Of a stretch of 64,000 bases of DNA, positions 40,091 through 48,897 are shown piece after piece. The stretch covers positions 1-64,000 of the forward strand of contig JADKBR010000016.1 in NCBI GenBank assembly GCA_016714975.1, written 5' to 3'. Origin of the DNA: Candidatus Dechloromonas phosphorivorans (GTDB lineage: Bacteria; Pseudomonadota; Gammaproteobacteria; Burkholderiales; Rhodocyclaceae). A program made the position numbers and the translations under genes. The first letter of the stretch is position 1; each line of letters begins with the position of its first letter. The notes below the pieces were generated by a model. The model was not told the origin of the DNA. It worked only from the letters and a program-made list of their open reading frames with translations, and made no database searches.

Positions 40091-42037
40091 TTACCAGACG
40101 GCGTGCAGCAGCAGGTTGAACAGGCCGCCGACGAGGAAGGCGAAGGGGACGATCACGGCGACCATGGCCAGCGCGATCTTCACGCCCTGTTCCTTGACCA
40201 TCATCATCAGGCTGGCGAAGCAGGGGATGAACAGCGTGATCGTGATCATGCCGACCACGGCCTGGATCGGGCTCAGGCTGTGCGCCATGGCGAAGAGGCC
40301 GGTGGCGCCGAAGTCGCGGCGCAGGAAGCCCATGACGAAGGCGGCGCTGGCTTCCGGCGGCAGGCCCAGCCAGCCGGTGACCAGCGGCTCGCCGACCTTG
40401 ATGATGCCGGGCAGGGCGCCGGTCTTGTCGAGCACGAACATGATGAAGGTGCCGAGCAGGAAGAGCGGAATGACCTCGACCAGGTACCACTCGAGGCGGC
40501 CGGCGGTCTTCTTGAGCACGTTGCCGAGGATCGGCATGCGCATCGGCGGCAGTTCGGTGACGAGCGGGATGCGCCGGCCGGGTATCAGCTTGCTGGCGAG
40601 GAAGCCGACCAGCAGCAGGACGCCGACCATGGCCAGAGTCCAGATCAGGACCGCGGTGAACGAGACGCTGCCGAGCATGCCGAGGACGACGCCGAGTTGC
40701 GCCGAGCAGGGAATGGCGAGCGCCAGCAGCAGGATGGTGATCATGCGCTCGCGCGGGCTGTGCAGGATGCGCGTGGTCAGCGTCGCCATCGTCACGCAGC
40801 CGAGGCCGAGCACCATCGGCAGCACGGCGCGGCCGTTGAGGCCGATCAGCGCGAACATCCGGTTGGCGATGACCGACAGGCGCGGCAGGTAGCCGGAATC
40901 CTCGAGCACGCCGAAGGCGAAGAAGAAGGTGGTGACGATGGGGAGAATGAGGGCCAGGGCGTAGGTCATGCCCATGGTCCACAGACCGTACTGGCCGACC
41001 AGCAATTCGACGATCCACGGGACGTCGACCGCGGCAGTCACGAAATCGGTGAACGCCGGGTTGAGGATGCCTTCGAAGAGGTCCTTTTCCATTAGCCCGA
41101 CCAGTGTCGTCGCGCCGAACACCCCGACGAATTCGTAGACCACGTAGAGCACGCCGAGCAGGATCGGGATGCCCCACAGCGGATGCACGACATACTGGCC
41201 GACGCGCTGGGCGAGCAGCGGGCTGCTGCGCGCGGCGCGCTGGATGACGCTGGTCGCCAGGGTGTCGGCGGCTTCGCTGCGCTCGCGGGCGAGCACTGCC
41301 GACACCTTGTTCGCGGTGCGGTGCGAGGCGGCCTGGCGCAGCGCCTTGATTTCCGGGAACTTCCCGCCGGCCTTCGCTTCCAGCCAGGCGGCGACTTCGG
41401 CATCGCCGCCGAGATAGAGGATCGCCAGCCCGCGCGCCGCCAGGTGCGGGTGCGGAGCAAGCCGGCCGATGGCCTCGCCGACGCGGGCGATGTCGGCCTC
41501 GCTGTCGGCGTCGTAGTGCAGGAGCGCGTCCGGCCGCCGGGCCTGGCCGAGGCTGCCGGTCAGCTCGCCGATGCCTTCGCCGCCGGTGGCGACGGTGGCC
41601 AGCACCGGGATGCCGAGTTCCTCGGCAAGCGCCGGAATGTCGACGGTGACGCCGCGCGCCGCGGCTTCGTCGTGCATGTTGAGCGCCAGCACCATCGGCA
41701 CGCCGAGTTCGGCGAGCAGCGCGGTCAGCGTCAGCGTGCGGCGCAGGTTCTTGGCGTCGCCGACCTGGACAAGACAGCGCGTTTGCTCGTTGAGCAGGGC
41801 GCGCATCGTCGCCCGCTCGTCATCGCTGCGCGAGGGCAGGGCGAGGACGCCGGGCGTGTCGAGCAGCACCGCCTCACGGTCGAAGCGGGCGCTGGCGCGG
41901 GTGACCTCGACGGTGGTGCCGGGGTAGTTGGAAACATTCACGTAGGCGCCGGTCAGCCGGTGAAAGAGCACCGACTTGCCGACATTCGGGTGGCCGACGA
42001 GGAGAATGGCGTTGTTGGGGGCAGTGGTGGCGGTCAT
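40091..42037 (-). CDS. feoB: Ferrous iron transporter FeoB
   Basis: 648 residues. An N-terminal G domain (G1 GHPNVGKS, G2 region YPGTTVEV, G3 DTPG, G4 NMHD), a helical GDI-like region (LLNEQ..., SASHRTANKVSAVLARERS), then the membrane part with two Gate motifs (FFFAFGVLEDSGYLPRLS; MITITLFIPCFASLMMMVKEQG) and a Cys-containing GLGCVTMATLTTR. It imports Fe(II) across the inner membrane. It starts by ATGA overlap with a small upstream gene, and a Fur-like box precedes the whole operon. Confidence 0.93.
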   Translation of the reverse strand: MTATTAPNNAILLVGHPNVGKSVLFHRLTGAYVNVSNYPGTTVEVTRASARFDREAVLLDTPGVLALPSRSDDERATMRALLNEQTRCLVQVGDAKNLRRTLTLTALLAELGVPMVLALNMHDEAAARGVTVDIPALAEELGIPVLATVATGGEGIGELTGSLGQARRPDALLHYDADSEADIARVGEAIGRLAPHPHLAARGLAILYLGGDAEVAAWLEAKAGGKFPEIKALRQAASHRTANKVSAVLARERSEAADTLATSVIQRAARSSPLLAQRVGQYVVHPLWGIPILLGVLYVVYEFVGVFGATTLVGLMEKDLFEGILNPAFTDFVTAAVDVPWIVELLVGQYGLWTMGMTYALALILPIVTTFFFAFGVLEDSGYLPRLSVIANRMFALIGLNGRAVLPMVLGLGCVTMATLTTRILHSPRERMITILLLALAIPCSAQLGVVLGMLGSVSFTAVLIWTLAMVGVLLLVGFLASKLIPGRRIPLVTELPPMRMPILGNVLKKTAGRLEWYLVEVIPLFLLGTFIMFVLDKTGALPGIIKVGEPLVTGWLGLPPEASAAFVMGFLRRDFGATGLFAMAHSLSPIQAVVGMITITLFIPCFASLMMMVKEQGVKIALAMVAVIVPFAFLVGGLFNLLLHAVW

Positions 42038-42258
42038 GATTCCTGCGATCTGAATTGCGGAGTTGCCGCAACGCCTTTGGCCTCTGACAAACGGTTGCTG
42101 GCCCGCTCGCAGAGCGCGCGGGTTGCGTCATCGAGATCCGTCGCATCGCACAGGCGATCGAGGATGCGGGCTGCGTTGAGGGCGGAGTGGGGACAGCCGC
42201 TTTCGCCGTGGATCAGCAGCAGGCTGAGGGCGCCGGCCCAGAGTTCCGGGGGTGGCAC
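42034..42258 (-). CDS. Small protein encoded upstream of feoB
   Basis: 74 residues from a GTG at 42258: PPPELWAGALSLLLIHGESG, then CPHSALNAARILDRLCDATD and a charged helix ending in FRSQES. Its TGA overlaps the feoB ATG (ATGA), so translation is coupled and the frame is very likely real. FeoC-like small regulators occupy similar positions in other operons, but I see no winged-helix pattern; two Cys residues (in GCPH and LCDA) might bind iron. Unassigned. Confidence 0.6.
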   Translation of the reverse strand: MPPPELWAGALSLLLIHGESGCPHSALNAARILDRLCDATDLDDATRALCERASNRLSEAKGVAATPQFRSQES

Positions 42259-42260
42259 GG

Positions 42261-42335
42261 CTAGTGCGAAACCGTGGCCAGCACGCACCAGAGCAAGGCG
42301 CCGGCAATCGAGGTATTGAGAACCAGGGAGCGCAT
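42261..42335 (-). CDS. 24-residue hydrophobic peptide at the head of the feo operon
   Basis: MRSLVLNTSIAGALLWCVLATVSH: a single predicted helix with a Cys. The ATG at 42335 has AAAGGA seven to twelve bases upstream; an ATG at 42341 is too close to that site. It ends three bases before the GTG of the next small gene. It could be a membrane micropeptide of the Feo complex or a leader peptide. Confidence 0.45.
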   Translation of the reverse strand: MRSLVLNTSIAGALLWCVLATVSH

Positions 42336-42350
42336 GACCATTCCTTTTGT

Positions 42351-42367
42351 TGAGAATGGTTCGCATC
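42351..42367 (-). promoter_or_regulatory. Fur-box-like operator before the feo operon
   Basis: TGAGAATGGTTCGCATC resembles the Fur core GAGAATGATTCTCAT. It lies 10-16 bp before the peptide start, where Fur would block transcription of the iron-uptake operon when iron is plentiful. Confidence 0.6.
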
Positions 42368-42394
42368 TTAGAGCCAGATTGATGTTTTGTAAAT

Positions 42395-42410
42395 AGGAAA
42401 CATTCGCATT
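42395..42410 (-). promoter_or_regulatory. Second Fur-like box
   Basis: AGGAAACATTCGCATT shares TTCGCAT and the preceding purine-rich half with the box at 42351. Tandem Fur sites are common before feo operons. The surrounding AT-rich sequence (AAATAAATGCG, TATTTAC on the minus strand) probably contains the promoter. Confidence 0.45.
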
Positions 42411-42461
42411 TATTTGGCTGTCACAATGCGAGTTTCGGCACCGAACCAATCGAATGGCGGC

Positions 42462-43235
42462 TCAGCGACCCGACGGCGGCGATTGAAGCGCTACGGCGCT
42501 ATCTGGCGGGCGGATGGTCAGGCGCACGCGCTTTGCGCCATTCGAGGAGGCGCCAATTACCGCAGCGCCATGCTTTCTGGCGGGCGACCTGAATTGATAG
42601 ACGTAATAAAGCTGCGTTACCAGCTGAACATAATTGCGTGTTTCCGGATAAGGCGGAATGTCGTTCTTGTATTGCTGAACAGCCCCTTCACCCGCGTTGT
42701 AGGAAGCAATCACCAGATTCTGTTGCTCGGGAAACAGTCTGAAAAGGTCGGCCAGGTAACGGGCACCCAGACGTATATTGGTTTTCGGGTCACGCAACTT
42801 CTGTTCGAGAGTCTTGTTCTTGTCAGCGAGCAAGCCAAAGCGTTCGGCAGTCGATGGCATCACTTGCATCAGGCCGATTGCCCCTTTGGGCGAGATTGCG
42901 TCAGGATTGAACCCGGACTCTGCAGCCATCACGGCCTTGAGCAAGGCAAGTTCGACCCCGAATTCCATGCTGGCGCCTTTCAGCAATGGTTCATACGCTT
43001 TCAGATTGGGGTGCTCGGTCAGCCGGGCTGAAGGTGGCGGCCTTCCGCGCCCCGAGGGTTCCAGCTCAAGCGACCCGAAGCGGTTTCCCCGGACCAGCAA
43101 CTGATAGCGCGCATCCGATTTTTCGGCAGAAAAATGCGCTACGCCCTGTTCATCGACATAGCCATAGATCGCTGCCTGGCTGCTTGTCGCAGCGAGGCAC
43201 AAAAGCAGTGTCATGAGCAGTTTTGAATTTAGCAT
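42462..43235 (-). CDS. Lytic transglycosylase (SLT domain) with DUF4124-like N-terminus
   Basis: 257 residues with a signal peptide ending SSQAA. A short N-terminal segment YGYVDEQGVAHFSAEKSD resembles DUF4124. The SLT domain has the catalytic Glu in AVMAAESGFNP, followed by AISPKGAIGLMQVMPSTAERFG, NIRLGARYLADL and ASYNAGEGAVQQY. It cleaves peptidoglycan glycan strands from the periplasm. Unusual only in the Arg/Pro-rich tail (RLTIRPPDSAV). Confidence 0.9.
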   Translation of the reverse strand: MLNSKLLMTLLLCLAATSSQAAIYGYVDEQGVAHFSAEKSDARYQLLVRGNRFGSLELEPSGRGRPPPSARLTEHPNLKAYEPLLKGASMEFGVELALLKAVMAAESGFNPDAISPKGAIGLMQVMPSTAERFGLLADKNKTLEQKLRDPKTNIRLGARYLADLFRLFPEQQNLVIASYNAGEGAVQQYKNDIPPYPETRNYVQLVTQLYYVYQFRSPARKHGAAVIGASSNGAKRVRLTIRPPDSAVALQSPPSGR

Positions 43236-43298
43236 CCGACCTCAGGGGTGCGAACCGGGACATCGGTCCTCGTCAAGACAATCGCTGGAGGACGTCGA

Positions 43299-45146
43299 TC
43301 AGCCGTCGCCGAACTTCCTTTTCTTGAAACTGCGCTCGCCGTCGGACTTGTGTTCGCCATCGAAGCGCGGGCTGCCTTCGTCGGGGCGCAGGTTGATCGG
43401 CACGCCGCGGACACGAATGCGCTTCAGCGCGTTTTCGGCTTCCTTGGGCATGCCGCCAGGCAGTTCAACGGTGCTCGACTCGTCATAGAGGCCGATGCGG
43501 CCGATGAAGCGGCTTTCGATGCCGGCTTCGTTGGCGATGGCGCCGACGATATCCTTGACCTGGACGCCGTGCTCGCGGCCGACGTCGATGCGGTAGCGCA
43601 CCATCTCGCCGGCCGGAGCCGCGCGGCGTGGCTTGTCGTCGAAGCGCGGGCGTTCTTCAGGACGCGGTTTGTCGCCACGATCCTCAAATCGTGGACGGCT
43701 GGCGCCGCGATCCTCGAAACGCGGACGGTCACCACGCTCTTCAAAGCGCGGGCTGCGCTCACGGTCGCCGAAACTGGCCGGCCGGTGGGTGTCGACCGCA
43801 GAAGGGCGCGGGGGCAGAGGATCCTCGCCGGCGATCTGCAAGGGCTTGGCTTCCTGCGCCATCTTGGCCAGCGCGGCAGCGACTTCCTCGGCGCCGACAT
43901 CCTGTTCCTCGGCTATCTGCGACACGATGTTGGCGAAGAACTCGAGGCCCTCGGCGTTCAGGACCGCGGCGACGCGTTCCTTGAAGCCGGCGACGCGCTT
44001 GTTGGTGACGTCGGCGCGGCTGGGCAGGGTCAGCGGCGCGATCGGCTGGCGGGTCGCGCGCTCGATGGTGCGCAGCATGCGGATCTCGCGCGGCGCCACG
44101 AAGAGGATGGCATTGCCGGTGCGACCGGCGCGGCCGGTGCGGCCGATGCGGTGCACGTAGGCCTCGGTATCGTAGGGAATGTCGTAGTTGACGACGTGGC
44201 TGATGCGGGCGACATCGATGCCGCGGGCGGCGACGTCGGTGGCGATGACAATGTCGAGGGCGCCCGACTTCAGCTGTTCGATGACGCGTTCGCGCATCTG
44301 CTGGTTGAGGTCGCCGTTCAGCGCGGCGGCGGCATAGCCGCGGGCGGCGAGCTTGTCGGCGAGTTCGACGGTGGCGGTCTTGGTGCGGACGAAAATCAGG
44401 GCGGCGTCGAAATCTTCCTCGACCTCGAGAATGCGGGTCAGCGCGTCGAGCTTGTGCATGCCGCTGACCTGCCAATAGACCTGACGGGTGGCGGCGATCG
44501 TCGTCGTCGCCGACTTGATCTTGACTTCGCGCGGCTCGACCAGGTACTTCTGGGCGACGCGGCGGATCGGGTCCGGCATGGTGGCCGAGAACAGCGCGGT
44601 CTGGTGTTTCTCCGGGGTGCGCTCGAGAATCCATTCGACATCGTCGATGAAGCCCATGCGCAGCATTTCGTCGGCTTCGTCGAGAACAAGGGTCTTCAGG
44701 TGGTCGAGGCTGAGCGTTTTGCGCTCGAGGTGGTCCATGACGCGGCCCGGAGTGCCGACGATGACGTGCGCGCCCCGCGCCAGCTGCTTGAGCTGGATAG
44801 TGTAGCTCTGGCCACCATAGATTGGCAGCACGTGGAAGCCGGGCAGGTGGCGGGCGTAGCTCTGCAGCGCCTCGGCGACCTGGATTGCCAGCTCGCGCGT
44901 CGGCGTCAGGATCAGTGCCTGCGGTTTGGTGAGCTTGACATCGATCTGCTCGAGCAGCGGCAGCGCGAAGGCGGCGGTCTTGCCGGTGCCGGTCTGCGCC
45001 TGACCGATCAGGTCATGGCCGTCGAGGAGGACGGGGATGCACTCGGCCTGGATCGGCGACGGGGTTTCGTAGCCGATATCGGTGAGCGCCTGAAGAAGCC
45101 CAGAGCTCAAACCGAATTCGGCAAAGCTTTCAACGGGAGATGACAT
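43299..45146 (-). CDS. deaD: DEAD-box RNA helicase, DeaD/CsdA-like
   Basis: 615 residues. Q motif region FAEFGLSSGLLQALTDIGYETPSPIQ, Walker A AQTGTGKT, PTRELA, TPGR, the DEAD box LDEADEM, SAT, and C-terminal HRIGRTGR. After the core comes an Arg/Asp/Glu-rich low-complexity linker of RFEDRG-like units (about residues 485-535) and a DbpA-type RNA-binding domain (YRIDVGREHGVQVKDIVGAI, IGRIGLYDESSTVELP). It unwinds RNA in ribosome assembly and mRNA turnover, often at low temperature. AAGGAA precedes the ATG at 45146. Confidence 0.92.
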   Translation of the reverse strand: MSSPVESFAEFGLSSGLLQALTDIGYETPSPIQAECIPVLLDGHDLIGQAQTGTGKTAAFALPLLEQIDVKLTKPQALILTPTRELAIQVAEALQSYARHLPGFHVLPIYGGQSYTIQLKQLARGAHVIVGTPGRVMDHLERKTLSLDHLKTLVLDEADEMLRMGFIDDVEWILERTPEKHQTALFSATMPDPIRRVAQKYLVEPREVKIKSATTTIAATRQVYWQVSGMHKLDALTRILEVEEDFDAALIFVRTKTATVELADKLAARGYAAAALNGDLNQQMRERVIEQLKSGALDIVIATDVAARGIDVARISHVVNYDIPYDTEAYVHRIGRTGRAGRTGNAILFVAPREIRMLRTIERATRQPIAPLTLPSRADVTNKRVAGFKERVAAVLNAEGLEFFANIVSQIAEEQDVGAEEVAAALAKMAQEAKPLQIAGEDPLPPRPSAVDTHRPASFGDRERSPRFEERGDRPRFEDRGASRPRFEDRGDKPRPEERPRFDDKPRRAAPAGEMVRYRIDVGREHGVQVKDIVGAIANEAGIESRFIGRIGLYDESSTVELPGGMPKEAENALKRIRVRGVPINLRPDEGSPRFDGEHKSDGERSFKKRKFGDG

Positions 45147-45342
45147 GCTGTTTCCTTTCGACGTCGCGCCTTCTTTTATTCTGCTGGGCGACGTGTTAGC
45201 CCGATGGTCGGGCGGCCTGAGTTCCCCGATGCAGCCAGACCGGGGGCGAGTCAATGGTGAACTGGAACCTGCAAAACAAGCGGAAAGCGGTGGCTGCTCT
45301 GGAGACCTGCGGGCGCTGCATCAACCCATTGAAATTGCGAGT

Positions 45343-46137
45343 TTACTCGATTTCGAGCAAGGCCGCCAGTTCGCCGGCGGTGAAGCCCGCCGCGAGGCGC
45401 GCGCTTTCGTTCAGCGGCGCCTGCGGCCGGGGGCCGTCGAAGGCCTTCAGCAGATGGCGGTAGGTGCCTTCGGGTTCCAGATTGCGTTCGCCGCAGAGCC
45501 GGCGGAACCAGGCGTCGCCGAGGCCGACATGGCCGATTTCGTCGTGCAGGATGATGTCGAGCAGGCGGGCCGATGCGTGGTCGCCGGCTTCCGCCAGCTT
45601 CTGCCGGATCGGCGGCGTGGCGTCGAGTCCGCGCGCTTCGAGCAAGCGCGGCACCAGCGCCATCCGGGCCAGGACGTCGCCGGTCGTCTTCTCGGCCATG
45701 TCCCAGAGGCCGGCGTGGGCCGCAAAGTCGCCGTAATCGTGACCGAGTTCGCGCAGGCGCTGGCGCAGGATGATGAAGTGATGGGCCTCCTCGGCGGCGA
45801 CGCCGATCCAGTCGGCGTAGTACTGCCTCGGCATGCCACGGAAGCGGGCGGCGTGATCGAGCGCCAGGTTGATCGCCGAGAATTCGATATGGACGATGGC
45901 ATGCAACAGCCGGGCGCGGCCTTCCGGGCTTTTCGCGCCGCGTTGCGGCACCTGCCTCGGCGGCACCAGTTCCGGGCGAAGCGGCCGGCCGCAGACCAGG
46001 TCGACCGGTGTTTCGTCCTGCCAGTCCAGCGTGCCCGCCTGCCAGTCGCCGGCGATCGCTGCGGTCAACGCGAGTTTCTGGTCGATTTCCGGCGTTGCCA
46101 GTGCCGCGGCCAGGGCGACGAACAGCGATGCGTTCAC
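45343..46137 (-). CDS. DUF455 ferritin-like protein
   Basis: 264 residues from a GTG at 46137 that overlaps the stop of the preceding gene (GTGA). Contains HIEFSAINLALDHAARF, EEAHHFIILRQRLRELG and LHDEIGHVGLGDAWF, the paired Glu/His motifs of a ferritin-like di-iron bundle as in DUF455 and related to tRNA-hydroxylase MiaE. The substrate is unknown. Confidence 0.85.
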   Translation of the reverse strand: MNASLFVALAAALATPEIDQKLALTAAIAGDWQAGTLDWQDETPVDLVCGRPLRPELVPPRQVPQRGAKSPEGRARLLHAIVHIEFSAINLALDHAARFRGMPRQYYADWIGVAAEEAHHFIILRQRLRELGHDYGDFAAHAGLWDMAEKTTGDVLARMALVPRLLEARGLDATPPIRQKLAEAGDHASARLLDIILHDEIGHVGLGDAWFRRLCGERNLEPEGTYRHLLKAFDGPRPQAPLNESARLAAGFTAGELAALLEIE

Positions 46138-47183
46138 GGCGCCGGGTTGGTGTAGCGCAGGTGGATGGCATCGATCTCCGACAACATTGCGGCATCGATC
46201 GGCGTCCGCGTGGCCGGCAGGGTTTCCTGCAACTGTGCCAGCGACGAGGCGCCGATGATGGTGCTGCTGACGAACCAGCGCGACCGGGCAAAGCCGAGGG
46301 CGAGTTGCGTAAGGGTCAGGCCGTGCTTTTTCGCCAGAGCGGCGTAGGCGGTGACGGCGGGCAGCACGTTGGGTTTGCTGTAGCGCTGGCCGAAGCCCGG
46401 CCATTGCGTCAGCCGACCGGGCGCCGCCGGGTCGGCGAGGTATTTTCCGGTGAGATGGCCGAAGGCGAGCGCCGAATAGGCGAGCAGGCCGACCTGCTCG
46501 CGGTGGCAGACTTCGGCGAGCGCGGTCTCGAAGGTCCGGTTGACCAGGCTGTAGGCGTTCTGTGTGCACAGCACACGCGGCAATCCAAGCTCGTCGGCGA
46601 GACGGACGAACTGCATGACACCCCAGGGGTGTTCGTTGGACAGGCCGACGGCGCGCACCTTGCCTTCGTCGACGAGTTCGGCGAGGGCCTCGAGTTGCGT
46701 GCGGATCGGCGTGCCCTCGCGATCTTGCACGGGATCGAACTGCCACTGGCCGAACATCGGCTGATTGCGTTCCGGCCAGTGCAACTGGTAGAGATCGATG
46801 TAATCGGTCTGCAGGCGTTGCAGTGAGCCGTCGATGGCGGCGCGGATGTTGGCGCGGTCGAGCGCCGGCGGCCCGTTGCGGATCCAGCAGAGATTGCGCG
46901 AGGGGCCGGCGACCTTGGTCGCGACGATGATCCGTTCGCGCTGCTGGCGCTTGAGCCAGCGCCCGACGATGCTTTCCGATGCGCCGCAGGTTTCGGCGCG
47001 TGGCGGTACGGCGTACATCTCGGCGGTGTCGAGGAAGTTGACGCCGCTGGCCAGCGCGAAATCGAGCTGGCCGTGGGCGTCGGCCTCGCTCGTCTGCTCG
47101 CCGAAGGTCATGGTGCCGAGGCAGATGTCGGGAACGACGAGATTGCTGCGGCCGAGCGGGCGGGGGTTGAACGGGCTGGGCAT
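46134..47183 (-). CDS. Aldo/keto reductase, Tas-like
   Basis: 349 residues. TIM-barrel NADPH reductase with the catalytic set Asp-Tyr-Lys-His: FLDTAEMY, VATKVAG, and DLYQLHWPERN. VGLSNEHPWGVMQF and IGASSLAQLQETL follow. The LGTMTFGEQTSEADAH opening and the W-PER signature match the Tas (YgdS/YghZ) branch. Substrate unknown. It overlaps the DUF455 gene. Confidence 0.9.
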   Translation of the reverse strand: MPSPFNPRPLGRSNLVVPDICLGTMTFGEQTSEADAHGQLDFALASGVNFLDTAEMYAVPPRAETCGASESIVGRWLKRQQRERIIVATKVAGPSRNLCWIRNGPPALDRANIRAAIDGSLQRLQTDYIDLYQLHWPERNQPMFGQWQFDPVQDREGTPIRTQLEALAELVDEGKVRAVGLSNEHPWGVMQFVRLADELGLPRVLCTQNAYSLVNRTFETALAEVCHREQVGLLAYSALAFGHLTGKYLADPAAPGRLTQWPGFGQRYSKPNVLPAVTAYAALAKKHGLTLTQLALGFARSRWFVSSTIIGASSLAQLQETLPATRTPIDAAMLSEIDAIHLRYTNPAP

Positions 47184-47209
47184 GGTTTTCTCCGGGAAGT
47201 GGGCGTTTT

Positions 47210-47542
47210 TCAGGGTTGACCGCAGAGCACGCCGTAAATCAGTACGTGGCGCTGCCGGACTGCATCAAAACCGGCGGGGACGATTGCCAGACGATGGTCT
47301 TCCGGCGCACTGCAATGGGCTTCGACCCAGCGGCACGCAGCGGCGAAGGCATCGTCGAAGCTGGCGAACAGGCCGTCAAGTTCCGCCGAGCGCACCGGCA
47401 GGAAGTGGCCGGATGCGCGGTCGAGCAGGGTGTCGGTGTCCAGCATCTGCACGGCATAGCCGCCCGGCGGGCGTGGCAGGGGCAGGTCGGCAAGGGCGAA
47501 GCGGTCGCCGAAGGCGTCGGCACAGAATACGGATCGCTGCAT
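47210..47542 (-). CDS. Conserved-looking small protein
   Basis: 110 residues, soluble, beginning MQRSVFCADAFGDRFALADL and containing ASFDDAFAAACRWVEAHC and LAIVPAGFDAVRQRHVLIYGV. The second half reads like a small alpha/beta domain. It lies between aldo/keto reductase and the DUF465 gene, same strand, with short gaps. I do not recognise a family. Confidence 0.6.
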   Translation of the reverse strand: MQRSVFCADAFGDRFALADLPLPRPPGGYAVQMLDTDTLLDRASGHFLPVRSAELDGLFASFDDAFAAACRWVEAHCSAPEDHRLAIVPAGFDAVRQRHVLIYGVLCGQP

Positions 47543-47564
47543 GCGGCGTTGCCCGGACTTGTGG

Positions 47565-47786
47565 CTACGCCGGAATGTCTGGCACCAGCATTTCCTCGAG
47601 CTGCAGGATCCTGTCCTTTAGGGCCAGCTTGCGCTTCTTCAGACGTCGGACCAGGAGGTCGTCGGGCGGCGGGCTATCGGTCAGATGGGCGATGACCAGA
47701 TCGAGATCGCGGTGCTCGACCTGCAATTCCTGGAGTTGATGACGGAGATCGGCGAAATCCGCGTCGTTGAGCGGGTGGTTGGGCAT
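47565..47786 (-). CDS. DUF465 (YdcH-like) coiled-coil protein
   Basis: 73 residues, nearly all helix: LRHQLQELQVEHRDLDLVIAHL then LLVRRLKKRKLALKDRILQLEEML. The second helix with LKKRKLALKDRI is the DUF465 hallmark. Function unknown. Confidence 0.82.
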   Translation of the reverse strand: MPNHPLNDADFADLRHQLQELQVEHRDLDLVIAHLTDSPPPDDLLVRRLKKRKLALKDRILQLEEMLVPDIPA

Positions 47787-47852
47787 GGTGCATTCCTTGC
47801 GACGGGCGATGTTTTGCTAGAATAACCGAACGCTTCTCGGGAGGAGGGACAA

Positions 47853-48161
47853 ATGCAACATCACGTCATCGTGTCGTTCGGCAGGAACAAGGAATACGAA
47901 TTCAGGTTTGCCGGCGGTTCCACCACCGACGAGGCGCGCAAGTGGTTCGAGCGCGAGTTCAAAGCGCTCGAATGTGACGTTGCGACGCCGACCGGAAAAA
48001 TCCTTGCCGTCGACCGCATCCTCAGCGTCGCAAGGTATGCCGGTGAGGCGCGCTTTCGCGACCAGCATGTCTGGGCCGAGAAATTCGCCAAGAGCGCCGC
48101 TGCCGTTCTCGGCCGTGACCTGATCAGGGTGGATGCCGAGAATTACACCATCGGGTACTGA
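47853..48161 (+). CDS. Small conserved protein upstream of greB
   Basis: 102 residues, soluble: VIVSFGRNKEYEFRFAGGS, ARKWFEREFKALECD, then ILAVDRILSVARYAGEARF and LIRVDAENYTIGY. No recognised domain. GGAGG precedes the ATG by about 10 bp. Its TGA overlaps the greB ATG (TGATG), so the two are coupled. Confidence 0.65.
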   Translation: MQHHVIVSFGRNKEYEFRFAGGSTTDEARKWFEREFKALECDVATPTGKILAVDRILSVARYAGEARFRDQHVWAEKFAKSAAAVLGRDLIRVDAENYTIGY

Positions 48162-48718
48162 TGAACAAGGCGTTCGTCAGTGAGGTCGACAGCGACGATG
48201 ACGAAGGTCTCGAACCGTCGCTGAAGCTCCCGTCGGGAACGCGCAATTACATCACCCCGGCTGGCCATTCCCGGCTCAAAGACGAACTCGAGGAACTGGT
48301 CAAGCGTGAGCGACCCAAGGTGGTCGAAGTCGTCGCGTGGGCTGCTTCCAATGGCGACCGCTCGGAAAACGGCGACTACATCTACGGCAAGCGCCGCCTG
48401 CGCGAAATCGACCGCCGCATCCGCTTCCTTACCAAGCGTCTCGAACTTGCCGAGGTCGTCGACCCGTTGCGCCAGGGCGACAACGATCAGGTCTTTTTCG
48501 GCGCCCGGGTGACCGTTGCCGACGGCGAGGGCAATGAGAGCACCTACACCATCGTCGGCGTCGACGAAGCCGACGTGGGACGCGGGCGCATCAGCTGGGT
48601 TTCGCCGCTGGCGCGGGCGCTGATCAAGGCGCGCGCCGGCGACAGCGTGCGCTTCCAGTCGCCGCTCGGCGTCCGTGAACTCGACATCGTCGACGTCGCC
48701 TATCAGAGCATCGGCTGA
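48161..48718 (+). CDS. greB: Transcription elongation factor GreB
   Basis: 185 residues: coiled-coil N-terminal domain with YITPAGHSRLKDELEELV, acidic tip SNGDRSENGDYIYGKRRLREID and GreB-type KRLELAEVVDP, then the FKBP-like C-terminal part (FFGARVTVADGEGNESTYTIVG, ISWVSPLARALI). The YIYGKR sequence and a basic patch favour GreB over GreA. It stimulates RNA cleavage by backtracked RNA polymerase. A 20-residue N-terminal extension is unusual. Confidence 0.92.
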   Translation: MNKAFVSEVDSDDDEGLEPSLKLPSGTRNYITPAGHSRLKDELEELVKRERPKVVEVVAWAASNGDRSENGDYIYGKRRLREIDRRIRFLTKRLELAEVVDPLRQGDNDQVFFGARVTVADGEGNESTYTIVGVDEADVGRGRISWVSPLARALIKARAGDSVRFQSPLGVRELDIVDVAYQSIG

Positions 48719-48897
48719 AGTCGTGCCGCCGGCTGACCAAGTGCACTTCCGGGGGCGGCAAGCTTGACCGGCGCAACTGTGGCCGGCGATACTTCCCGTC
48801 CTGTCGACGGAACCACCGTCGTTCCCGCCCAACGGCACCCTCCAACTGCCCGGAGCCATTGCGTCGCCGACCGGGCATCCTATCGCTGGCAACCATA

